NCBI GenBank assembly: GCA_003971905.1
Contig: RSEE01000064.1
Span: forward strand, 248,001-312,000
From: Moniliella sp. 'wahieum'
Taxonomy: Eukaryota; Basidiomycota; Moniliellomycetes; Moniliellales; Moniliellaceae
Direction: 5' to 3'
DNA: 64,000 nt
Below are positions 45,687-55,700 of this stretch, one piece after another (within the stretch, counting starts at the first letter, position 1; every line of letters starts with the position of its first letter). The translations under genes were made by a program, and so were the position numbers. Under the pieces are notes generated by a model that was not told where the DNA came from, searched no databases, and worked only from the letters and a program-made list of their open reading frames with translations.

Positions 45687-46225
45687 AGTGAGTACCTTGC
45701 CCAATCCGAATCCTACGCGTCGCTCAACCCGGCGCGTGCTCCTCCCCTCCCATGCCTACGCCCCCCCCCCCCCCGCGGGCCGGACGCGCACCGACGCGGG
45801 CGACGTGCGCGTGAGAGATGGCATATGGGGGATGGGAAACGGTGAACAGCAGATGGGAGATGGGAGATGGGAATTGAGAATTGGGACCAAGTTGGCTAAC
45901 GTTAGGTTCTTTGTGTGCAGTGCCTCCGAAGAAATCGGCGATCCTGGCTTCGGCCACCAAGAGCGCGAAGAAAAAGAAGTGGAGCAAGGGCAAGGTGAAG
46001 GACAAGGCGCAAAACAATGTGGTGTTGGACAAGGCGACGTACGACCGGATCATCAAGGAGGTGCCGACGTTTAAGTTTATTTCGCAGTCGACGTTGATTG
46101 ACCGGTTGAAGATCAATGGTTCCCTTGCCCGTCGCGCCATTCGCCACTTGGAACAGGAAGGCCAGATTAAGCGCGTGGTGCACCACCATGCCCAGTTGGT
46201 CTACACGCGCGCCACGTCGGACTAG
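45687..46225 (+). CDS. RPS25: 40S ribosomal protein eS25, start codon split by an intron
   Basis: Small-subunit ribosomal protein eS25, 101 residues: MPPKKSAILASATKSAKKKK, KVKDKAQNNVVLDKATYDRI, the winged-helix core FISQSTLIDRLKINGSLARR, and the ending QLVYTRATSD, with TAG at 46223-46225. It is intact over its whole length, unlike most genes here. The only consistent start is assembled by splicing: A at 45687, then a 233-nt intron (45688-45920, GTGAGT...TGTGCAG), then TG at 45921-45922. The intron holds a C run (about 45763-45775) and GATGGGA repeats. Upstream of the intron no in-frame ATG gives an alternative N-terminus. Confidence 0.93.
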
Positions 46226-47506
46226 GCAGAGGCTGGTGGTTTGCCGGTGGGTCGTGCTGTGAACTCGTGACTCGTGCTCGTACGCTGCTCATCTTGATGA
46301 TGATGGCTTCACCTTACCCCCCGCACCTCCCCTCACCACAAAACACAAAAACGCATGCCATCCTATCCCTCTTGGCACTGCTCGCTGTGGCTGGGCCCAG
46401 GCTCAGAAAGAAGTACGGTGATGGCACGTAGCATAAAGCGCACCCTCGCACATTAGCACATTAGCACATAGATGTCCGTGCGCAACCCCTTCTACCAACC
46501 CCATGCGTCACATACTATGCGCAATGCACTATGCATCGTCCGCAGCATTCTTATGGGACCGGGGAAACCCAATGTGGCCAGTACAGTGTACAAACAAATG
46601 CACGTGGTGCAACCGGCCAAAAAGCCAAGGGAGTTTTACCTACAAGTACTTATTTTTACTTTGCTACTCCTATCAGTACCTACCGTACCGTTCGTACCGT
46701 CCCTATCCTCCAGGTCGCACATCGATAGAGAGTGCGGCCACGACACCACACCGCGCCTTGCAGTCCGGTGCCCACGTGCCAAACTAGACTGTACCTGAAT
46801 CATGACGCGCACGATGGCACGAACCCTTGATGGAAATGAAGCGGAAGGAGTGGACAAAGCGGTCGAGAAGCGGACAAAGTGGCGACATGGGATTGGAGAG
46901 AGTGGACAAAACGACGAAATGAACCTAGGATGGGAAGAGGAGAGGAGGGGAGTGGGGGCGAGGAAAGGAGGAGACGGGGAGAGGGGGGAGAGGAGAACCG
47001 AAGAGGAGAACAGAAGAGGAGATGAGAGGAGGAGAAGACCAAGACGACCGCTGGCGCTGCGCGCAACTAATATTTAGCCACGGTGCGATCCCGACTTTTA
47101 GTGGATCTTGGGGCCGGCAGCTCTCAGTTCTCCATCTCTCAGTTCTCAGTTCTCAGTTCTCAGCTTTCAGCGCTGAGAGCGCTTGTGAACACAATAGGAG
47201 AGCGTGTTTTGGGCCCGCAAAAAAGGGGGTTGGAGGACCTTTCAGGACCTCTGAAGAGTGTCCCTTCGGGGGAGGATTTTGACCACCCGCGCCGCGCAAT
47301 ACTAAGAGCTTGGGACGAACTAGCGGAGGGGGGTGTGGCGAGGTTCCCGTACGGAGGAGTGTACCAAATACGAAGTGTACCAAGTACACGTGTACCGCGT
47401 CACATTCCTTGACGCGGAAAGACTTTGCTCTTTGGAACCTGCACTTGCTTACGCTTGATGCCAGTAGAACAGATCGTATCGTGCGGAAAAGGGAAGGAGA
47501 AGAACA

Positions 47507-47550
<44 letters not shown>

Positions 47551-47817
47551 GTGCGAATAGTGCGGATGGGCAAGGTCAAAAAGAAAGAGAAGTAGGGGCA
47601 AAGGATCAGAGGGAGGATAGAGCGAGGAGCAGCAACCGATCGAGACCTCAACAGAAACATAAGCAAGCGGGAAGCACAGCGCGATCCCCATCGCACAACT
47701 GGAATTTAATGTATTGTGGCGTTACGTTGGGCGATGGTCCTTGGTCGGTGTGCGAAGCGTCGCCCGTCGTCGGTTACCCGTCGTCGACCGTTAATCAATG
47801 GGGTAACGCCCTCGCCT

Positions 47818-47856
<39 letters not shown>

Positions 47857-47944
47857 CTCGCCCTCACCCTCACCCTCACCCTCCAACGCAAGGGTACCAG
47901 AACCCCCACTTCGGAACCCCCACTTCGCACAGCCGAGTAAGGCC
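46226..47944. other. Intergenic, microsatellite-bearing
   Basis: 1.7 kb between the 3' ends of eS25 (plus) and the membrane-protein gene (minus). It holds tandem TCTCAGTTCTCAGTT words (47120-47165), a (GAAA)n run at 47507-47550 and a (CCCTCA)n array at 47812-47883. No gene is supported. Confidence 0.6.
47812..47883. repeat. Hexanucleotide microsatellite (CCCTCA)n
   Basis: About eleven units with one CGCCCT interruption. A related CCCTCA/CCCTTA array lies at 16722-16770 inside the ATG26 tail. The unit is one base from the CCCTAA telomere unit, but it is interstitial and flanked by unique DNA. Confidence 0.8.
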
Positions 47945-50509
47945 CTAGGTATGAGGTATTATGTATTGGTGACGAACAAGGCGCGTACGGGGGTTGCATT
48001 GGTACTCTGGGGTGCCCGTGCGAGCCGAGGGGGGAGGAGGCGGGGTAGGCGATCCACCCGTCGGGACGTAGTGGTAAAGGGTTAGGTGGACGCGTGTACC
48101 ATGTGAACGACGGGTGACGCTGATGCCGACGGGTGATGCTGATGGTGATGGTGATGGTGATGCCGACGGGGCCTGTACCACCTCTGAACTCCCAGCAGCA
48201 GTAACCGAGACGGGAAACCGATCCTCGGCCTTGTCAACGTCCCACCACCGTCAGCGTTAACGTCAACGCAACCGTCAACACCACCATCGTTGCCGTCATT
48301 GTCGTTGTCGTTGTCGTCCAAAGTTTCCTGGGTATCAGCGAGGCACATGTCGTGGCATGCCCAACCGAGTGGGTGAGATGAGCCTGGGTATCAGGGCTGA
48401 GCTTGGCCAAACGGAGGCCAGGCGTGTGCTGGAACGGATCGATACGCGAAGACATGCCGACGGAGCTGGTGGTTAGGCGGTGTGGCTGGCATGGACGAGG
48501 GACGGAACCGAGGGTACTCGGACCAAATCGGCTATCGCTGTCCCCCGTCGCAAGCGCACTAGGAGGCTGAGCGTTCCGGTCCCATTCCATCCCTCGCCCG
48601 TCTCGTTGCCACTTGGGGAAGGTACCGTGACGGCTGATGCCTTCTTAGCTGGTGGGTGGGGCGAAAGGCACATTTAGTCCGGTCGCGCCCGGGGGGTGGC
48701 GAAGGGGGCAGATCAGGGTACGCGATGGAGCTCAAAGGAATGTCGAATGCGAACGGTTGAGTGGTGGATAGGATACATGGCAACAGAACGACCTGAAGAG
48801 GCCCCATCTGCATCCCTGGGCCCCTCTTCGTTCCCCCCGCAGGGTCGGCAACTTTGGGACAAGGCAAGCGGGTTCGGTGGCCAGCAGGCTCGTTCTCGTT
48901 CAGGGTATGTTTGGGCCCCGTGGAGATTCGTCCGGAGAGATATAGGCCGGTAAGGTCTCGATCTTGGCGGGGTGCGAGGTGGTGTGCCGAGGGACGATTT
49001 GGATCGTGACGACGGATTGATGTCGTGGGCCGGCGCTACGTTCAGGGCACTGGCACCTGAGCGAGTTGTATCCGACTTGCTGGTCGTCCGATGTGTATCT
49101 GCCGATCTTGCTGAGAGAGGCGGGGCATCTTGGGCAGGCCAGGATCACTGCCTTCTTCCCCTTGGTACTTGGAGTTAGCCCAAGGGCGGGTTGACAATCG
49201 TGCCTACCAAGGCAGAAAGTCTTTTGCCGCGGCGCAAGGCCAGCGCGGCGGAGCGGCGTCTGCTCCCCCGCGAATAGGCCGGGAGGGAAGCTGCTCCTTG
49301 GGGTGGTCCCACCTCTAGTGTCATTACCAAGCTCATTCGCTGCCATGGAGGAGAATAGGATCACGGGTCGGTCGTCGGGGGGTAACGGGGAAAGGGAGCT
49401 GCTAGGTCGAGACGAGGAGGGTGGAAGAGGCCAGGGCCAGTTGAGCGGACTGGTCAAGCCCATCCCGATCGTGGAAGGGGAAAGGGGGAAGGCCGCTCTA
49501 ATGCGTGGGGCGTCGTCCAGTGCGAAGGCCATGGCGACGAGTGCAGGTTGACCGGGCATTGCGGGCGGTGGGGGTGGAACAGGTGCAGCTGGGGGGGGGG
49601 GGGGATCTCGGGTGTCGCTAAATAGTTCGGTGCGGAGGCCAGACCTGGGGGGAGCTATGAATAGGGGGACTGCATGGCAGGTGAGGGGAGGGGCGGTGTG
49701 TCGGAAGAATCGTAAAAGGGGCGGCGCTTGGATGAGGGACGCAGGGCGGGGGTAGTAGCGGAGGGATGTGTGTTGGGGCGGTGTGGATGGAGGGCGCGTC
49801 TGCGGCAGTGCCAGATACATAGTGTGATGCTGATGGCAACCAAGAGAATGGCCACGACAGCGACGGCGACAAAGGTGCCAATGACGGCAGGATGGTTGCG
49901 GAAGAAAGACGGGGAATGGGTGGGGGACGTGGTCGTGATGATGGAGGAGGTGGCCGGTTTCTGCTGGGGCGAGAGGGAGGGGGGAGTGAGGGCTGCTGGG
50001 TGCTGGCCGCCGAGGAGGCTTGCGATGAGGTCGGACGCGGGTCTGTGGGACTATTACTGTTGGCGAGGAGGGTTAGTATGGGCACGGACCAGGCAGATGA
50101 AGCGTGTATGTGATGGCAGCTGTGTGGCAGACAAGGCGGCGGGTAGGACACGCGTGCCTGGATGGATACATCGATGGAGCGGGAGACGACCCAGGAGGGG
50201 TGAGGAGGGAGAGAGAGACTCACTTGGGGGTTACAAGAAGCAGCGCAGCAGGAAGACGGGCATGGCGGGGCGGTGGAGGAAACGAGCGAAGCAAAGGAGG
50301 GTGCGTGTCGATGGGGCGCGAGCGGAGCGCATGGATGGAGGAGGAGGACAAGAAGAGGATAAGGAAGAGAGGGAGGCGAGAGCGAGAAGGAGGCAGCGAG
50401 GAGAATGCCAGTGCGGGTGCTGCGGCACTGGCCCTCTTGCCCTACCCGGGCCCAAGCCAACCAATACAAGCGAGGCCAACGCGACACCGCTCCACACACT
50501 GGCGCCATG
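47945..50509 (-). CDS. Single-pass membrane protein with Cys-bearing ectodomain and long disordered tail
   Basis: No named family is recognised; the architecture resembles fungal SKG6/Mid2-like membrane proteins. Segments in minus-strand order: a start near 50509-50497 with a hydrophobic leader; a Cys-rich stretch (PPCPSSCCAASCNPQ) ending at a GTGAGT donor near 50222; a second exon from about 50155 (ARVSYPPPCLPHSCHH, then SSQASSAASTQQPS). A Thr/Ser stalk is followed by one TM near 49805-49870 (AVIGTFVAVAVVAILLVAIS), a basic stop-transfer (WHCRRR), and a long Pro/Ser-rich cytoplasmic tail. The tail stays readable through 48000-49700 (RFGPSTLGSVPRP, ETLDDNDNDNDGNDGG) to the end VPTGGSPTPPPPPSARTG...YIIPHT, stop at 47945. 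Several frame changes are seen. The exact start and exons are uncertain. Confidence 0.5.
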
Positions 50510-50669
50510 CTGCTAAGGACTATGCCAGCTGCCTCCGTGCAGGCCGACCGGCGCCAAACCTCCGCCGCGCGCGTCTGCGGGTGCGGGGTGGGGCGCGGGG
50601 GCGAGTCGCTATGCATTCGGCCCAGCCGCAGCGCTCCTGCTCTCCTACTCCCTACTCCTTCCCCTCCCC

Positions 50670-51908
50670 TCATCCCCCTCCGCTACTCGGCCCCTGCCGC
50701 CTCCGCCGCCCAGTTGCAAAGCTCGGCACGTCCGCTGCAATCGTCGTGGCCATGGAGAGGTGCGCGAGCCACGGCTTGACCGCACCCCCGCATCCGATTG
50801 GGTCACCATGCACCACTCGGTCCCCTCTGCCCCCTCCATCACTGCCTCCACACTCGCGTACCGACCGCGCACTTGCTTCGCCCCCCGCCGCCTGCGCTTG
50901 CGCCTGCGCCTGCGCTTCATCCGGCAGCGATACGGGCAGGCTGATCACGAGGAAGGAGCGGTAGCGGGGTTGCAGGGCTCCCTCGCGCTCCCCCCCCGCG
51001 ACTGCTCCAGTCCTCTTCGCTGGCTCCTTCGCTGGCTCCTTTGCTAGTTCCTCCGCCGGTGCCCCGCCGCGAGCCAGGCACGAACTTGCTCCCAATGTGC
51101 TGGTCCTAGAGGCTGTGCGTGAGGGGGCAGGGGAATGGTCATGACGAGTTCGAGAAAGAAGCGTCGCTTGAGAGGCCAGGAAGGTGGTAAGTTAGTCCCC
51201 ACACGTCGGCTTGGAGGGTGCCCTGATGGACAGGCACAGCACTTATGGCCGCCTCGAGGACGTGGATGTAGGCCTGTTCATGCAGCGTGTGGTCGACGAG
51301 TAGACCGCGGTAGAACGTGTCGTACGCTTTCGCGCGAATGGACCTGTCAACAGATGCAGGCGACGCGGATCGTCAGATCAGATGGTCAGACAGTCAGTGG
51401 TCAGATGGTCGATGGTCATGATGTCAGATGGTCAATGGTCAGATGGTCAGATGGTCAGATGGTCAGATGGTTAGATCGTTCGTCGTTCGTCCGTTCGTGC
51501 ACCCATAATCAGTCGGTGCGTCAGTCGCACGCTCGCGTATGAGCAGGGCGGAACGAAAGGTATACGGAAGGGGGCGACGCACACTTTGTCTGCCAAACCA
51601 ATCGAAGCGAGTCAGGTCGGGTCGGAAGCCGAAGCCGAAGCAGAAGCCGAAGCAGAAGCAGAAGCAGAAAGAAGCAGAAGCAAAGAGGCAGACGCGGAAA
51701 CGTGATGGGGAGCGCGAGGGTACGAATACGAGGGGAGCGCGTCTTGCGAGGGGAGGTTAGCGCACTGGACTTGGATGGGCGCGGCCTTGGCGGGCGGCCA
51801 GGAGGCGCGGGCTTGCGCGACGAGTTGGCCGGCAGCCAGGACAAGCGAAGCCAACTGCGCGTACTCTCGGGACAGGACGCGGACGAATGTCGATCGCATC
51901 GGCTGCAA
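50670..51908 (-). CDS. Hypothetical protein, spliced, family unknown
   Basis: Not recognised. Three well-formed coding segments lie in order on the minus strand: a candidate start at 51908 or 51899 (MRSTFVRVLSREYAQLASLV), a middle exon starting at 51343 after a CTGTTGACAG acceptor (IRAKAYDTFYRGLLVDHTLH, then YIHVLEAAISAVPVHQG), and a C-terminal part at 50860-51170 (RRFFLELVMTIPLPPHAQPL, WEQVRAWLAA, RYRSFLVISLPVSLPDE). The helical, charged middle exon suggests a globular protein. The intron between the first two segments contains the 8-bp minisatellite. The frame joins are not resolved. Lies 275 bp downstream of tRNA-Ala on the same strand. Confidence 0.4.
51372..51472. repeat. Octamer minisatellite (GTCAGATG)n, intronic
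   Basis: About twelve imperfect units, falling inside the presumed intron of the unknown gene at 50670-51908. Confidence 0.8.
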
Positions 51909-51943
51909 CAGCGTTGGGCGCAGACAGGTTGCCGTTTGCCGGA

Positions 51944-52035
51944 TATGCTTGCCGGGTATGGTTGCCGGGTATGGTTGCCGGTATGGTTGCCGGGTATGGT
52001 TGCCGGATATGGTTGTTGGGTGCCGGGTACGGTTG
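51944..52035. repeat. Minisatellite (GGTATGGTTGCCGG)n
   Basis: About six units of 13-14 bp with single-base variants, between the unknown gene's start and tRNA-Ala. Some variants read GGATATG. Confidence 0.8.
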
Positions 52036-52182
52036 CTGTTCGTTCCAGTCCAATAGCCGACGCACGCGCGTCAGGCAGGTTGGACGTGTGGGTTACTTGG
52101 GTACTACCGACTACTCGGTCCTTTTTATTGCTGGCGATCACTACCACTCCTATCCGCCACCGGTCACCGCAGACAAAAAGAA

Positions 52183-52251
52183 TGGACGAACAGGGAATTG
52201 AACCCCGGACCTCATGCATGCTAAGCAGCGCTCTACCCCAGCTATCCGCCC
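52183..52251 (-). tRNA. tRNA-Ala (anticodon AGC)
   Basis: Minus-strand 69-mer. The acceptor stem GGGCGGA pairs with TTCGTCC plus discriminator A (two G-U pairs). The T-arm CGGGG-TTCAATT-CCCTG carries a good B box, and the anticodon loop is TTAGCAT. A T5 run (52174-52180) just downstream fits a Pol III terminator. CCA is not encoded. It is about 3 nt short: the D-arm lacks two bases relative to AGCTCAGTGGTAGAGC, and the anticodon stem pairs only 3 bp unless one A is added (CATGC/GCATG). This matches the indel pattern of the protein genes, but a defective tRNA copy is possible. Confidence 0.8.
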
Positions 52252-52713
52252 TTTGTTAGTTTAGTCCCTCCCCCCCGTATCCAGACCCGAGTTGGGACGT
52301 ACACTGGAACCCCCGCCAAGCAGCGACCCACGCACGAACTGCTTCCTGTCCTATCCTCCTTACCACCTCTGGCGCTCCCATTGCGCAGACACAGCACAGC
52401 ACCCCATAAAACAGAACAGAACAGCAATTCAGTTTGGAGCCAACCGGGGACAAAACGGGACACGCATTCTGGCATACCGGGGGAGGGGCGATGGGAGAGG
52501 AGGAGGGAGGGGGGGGGGGGGATCAAGAAAAGGAAAAAGGAGAAAGACGAGAAAAAGAAAAGGAGAGAAGGAGAGAAAGGAGAGGAGGGAGAGAAAGGAG
52601 AGAAAGGGAGATCGAGGGGCAAGAGAAGAAAGGGGAACAAAAGGAAAGTAGGGCAAAGATGATGGATGTGGAACGCGAGCGACCCAACCAGCCGCCGCAA
52701 CCGAGTTTTGGTC
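52252..52713. other. Spacer between ABC transporter 3' end and tRNA
   Basis: Mostly a purine-rich tract (about 52480-52650: a G run, then GAGAAAGGAG words). On the minus strand this is a long C/T tract downstream of the ABC gene. No gene is seen. Confidence 0.5.
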
Positions 52714-55700
52714 TCAGCTGCTGCTCGCAGTGGCATTCGCATTTTCATTCTCATTCTCATTCTCATTCTCATTCTCCTTGGCGCTCGCCTGGGCCATCTG
52801 GACCAAAGTATCAAACACGCCCGAGTGCTTAGCCATGCGATAAAAGTGACCGTCGGGATTACGCAACAACTTGGCAGGCGTATCGAATTCGACGACCTTG
52901 CCAGCATCCAGGACCATGACACGGGAAAACTCTGCAATGGTAGTTAAGCGATGCGCAATGACCAGCATAATGTTGTCTTTGAACCGGTCACGAATCACCT
53001 GCTGGATAGCCCGGTCCGAACCAAAGTCCACGCTCGCAGTAGCTTCATCAGCAATCACGATTTGGTTGTGGGATAAGAGCGCACGGGCCATAGCGAGTAA
53101 CTGGCGTTGACCTTGCGATAAGTTGCCTCCCGAATCGGCTACCGCCGAGTCGAGCGTCAGTTCCGTTACTTCACCCACGTTGGCCACCGCATCGGGTGCT
53201 GCTGTTGCGTCAGACGGGCGATCTGCCGATGGGGACGGTGGGCGCGTAGGCGCGCGGGAGACAGCTTGGCTCGCAGTGGGGGAGCGACTGAGTCGGACCT
53301 GAGCCAAGACGGTGCGGCACTCTTCATCGGTATGTTCATCAAAGGGATCGAGGTTATCGCGGACGGTACCTTGGAACAGGACGGGGTCTTGAGGGATAAA
53401 TGAGATTGCGGAACGAAGGTCACGTAGTCCGATCGTACGAATATCAATACCTTCAATTGAGATGGTTCCCTTGTCCGGATCGACAAAGCGGAGTAAACTG
53501 CTAGCACAGGTAGATTTGCCACTACCTGTGCGACCTACGATACCTACCTTCTCCCCTGGTCGAATTTCAAATGAGACGCCCTTGAGGACCGGGTCGAAGG
53601 ACGGGTCGTACCGCAACCACACGTCGTCAAACCGGATCGTCGCCTTGTTACTGGGCCAGGCAGCAGGGGGTTCGTGGCCCTCAATTACCTGCGGTGGTTC
53701 TTGAGGCAGCTTCGGTGGGAGGTAATCCACCACGCGCTCAATGGACGTCAACTCCTGTTCCAAGTTGGCCCAGCCGCGCGATAGCCAGTAGCACGACAAG
53801 GTAAAGTTGGCAGCTTGCGTGATAGCAACTGCTGCCATACCAGCTGACATGGCTCCGGACAAGGCAAGGATTTGCGTAGCAAACACACATAGGCCACCGA
53901 CAAAGTCGACACGGAACATGAGCCACCGATTCGTCATCCACCAAAAGAAGTGCGCCGAGGAGAACGAGTCGACCTTGTGGTACACCTCATGCAGCAACCG
54001 CGTCTCGGCCGAGAAGGCACGGATGGTCGCAATGCCCTTGAGAGCTTCGGAATACCCACTAAAGATGGGGGAACGGTGGGCCGACTCGAGCCGACGGAGG
54101 TCGCGCGAGCAAGCAACGTACACCTTGGCGACTGGACAGACAAACAGACAAACAGGCAAACAGAGAGACAAGGTCAGTGAAACTGGTTCCGGTTCCGGCA
54201 CCGAGGCAGTCGGCAGTCGCAAACCAAAACCAAAGCGGATAGTACGTACGTGAGTAGTAGAGCCACATGACTCCAAGTGCTGGGATCATAAAGGCCGGGA
54301 CCAAGACCGAAAGCGTGGCAAACGCAGTGATAAGGGAAAAGACTTGGAACAGCACAGTAGAGGCCGATTGGAGCAACCCGAGTCAAGCGACTCAATGTCC
54401 TTTCCGAACCGATTGAGGATCTGACCTGAAGGGGTCTTGTCCAACCATCGTGTGGTCGAGTGGCTGACCGAGTTGAGCATCCGCACAAACAGTGCACGCG
54501 AAGCACGGAGCGATGCAATGCACATCAGCACGTTAGCCATGACCGAGGCGATGCATGAAAAGAATTCAATCAGGGCAAAAATGAGCATGTAGGGAAGGGG
54601 AGCCGTCTGGGCCGGCGGCAACCAACACCGTTTCTCTGCCACTCCAACGCCATCGCCCGCACCTGAAGGTGGAAGCGCAACAGCACCTTGACGAGCAGGG
54701 GGGTCCAGCGCGAGTGGTACACCATCCCAGACGTTGTCAGGGGGACAATCGGGCCGGCCAAGTCGCCTGTCTGACCACAGTCGCTGCCGCCGGAAGCCCA
54801 GTAAGAGAGCCAAACCGACGAAGACAGTTCCGTCGCATTGGTGACAACCAGGGCCAATCCAACTAGGGCAATCATCCACCACCCCAGCGCACGGAGGTAG
54901 ATGCCGTACACGTGACTCTTGACTCGTCCCACCCGCACCTTCTCCTTCTCCACAATATTGTGGGTCGCCTTACTTCCATCCAGGGGCCCGATTGCTTGGC
55001 TTGTCGCCTTGGGGAGCTTTGTCCTTCCCATGGCTCGTTCCAGTTTCTGGTCCTTCTCCGATTCCGATTCCAATTCCTGATCCTTCTCCTTATCCTGCGG
55101 CGACTCGGACGATTTGCCCTTTCCTTTGGTATCGTGGTTGGAATGCACCTCGATCGCGCCCGAGGCGACCAGCTCGCTGGCCGAGCCCATCGCAGCCACG
55201 GTACCGCGCTCCAACTTGATCACCCGCTTGACATGGGGCAGGACGAGATCAATGTGGTGCGTGACGAGTAAGATACTACGGTTGCATCAGCGGGCCGGTC
55301 AGGCACTCAGTGACGAGCTTTTGTGCCGTATGCGCATCGACGGCCGACAAGACATCGTCAAGCAAAACGGTGCGTGCTTTGGAGTACACGGCGCGTGCCA
55401 AGGCCACCCGAGCCTTTTGTCCGCCCGAGAGGGAGATGCCACCTTCACCAATCTCTTGCAGATCGCCATCGTCAAACAGTTCAATGTCCGGCATCAACGC
55501 ACACGCCTCCAACACGGCCTTGTACCGGTCCATGTCCATTCTCCCCGAACAAAATGTTGTCCCTGACGCTCTTTTGTTGCAGCCAGGGCTGCTGCGCACA
55601 AAATGAGATGCCACCGTGCAAACCGGTGACGGGATCGACAATGCCAGGTTGCTTGTCCAATACCAACTTGCCTGACACCACATCCATCTCGCCAGCAGAC

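Noticed and set aside
47812-47883. (CCCTCA)n as a telomere remnant
   Set aside because: Unit differs from CCCTAA, other hexamers behave the same way across the window, and unique genes flank it on both sides.
51372-51472. CRISPR-like array
   Set aside because: Units are 8 bp with no unique spacers, and the host is eukaryotic. It is a minisatellite.
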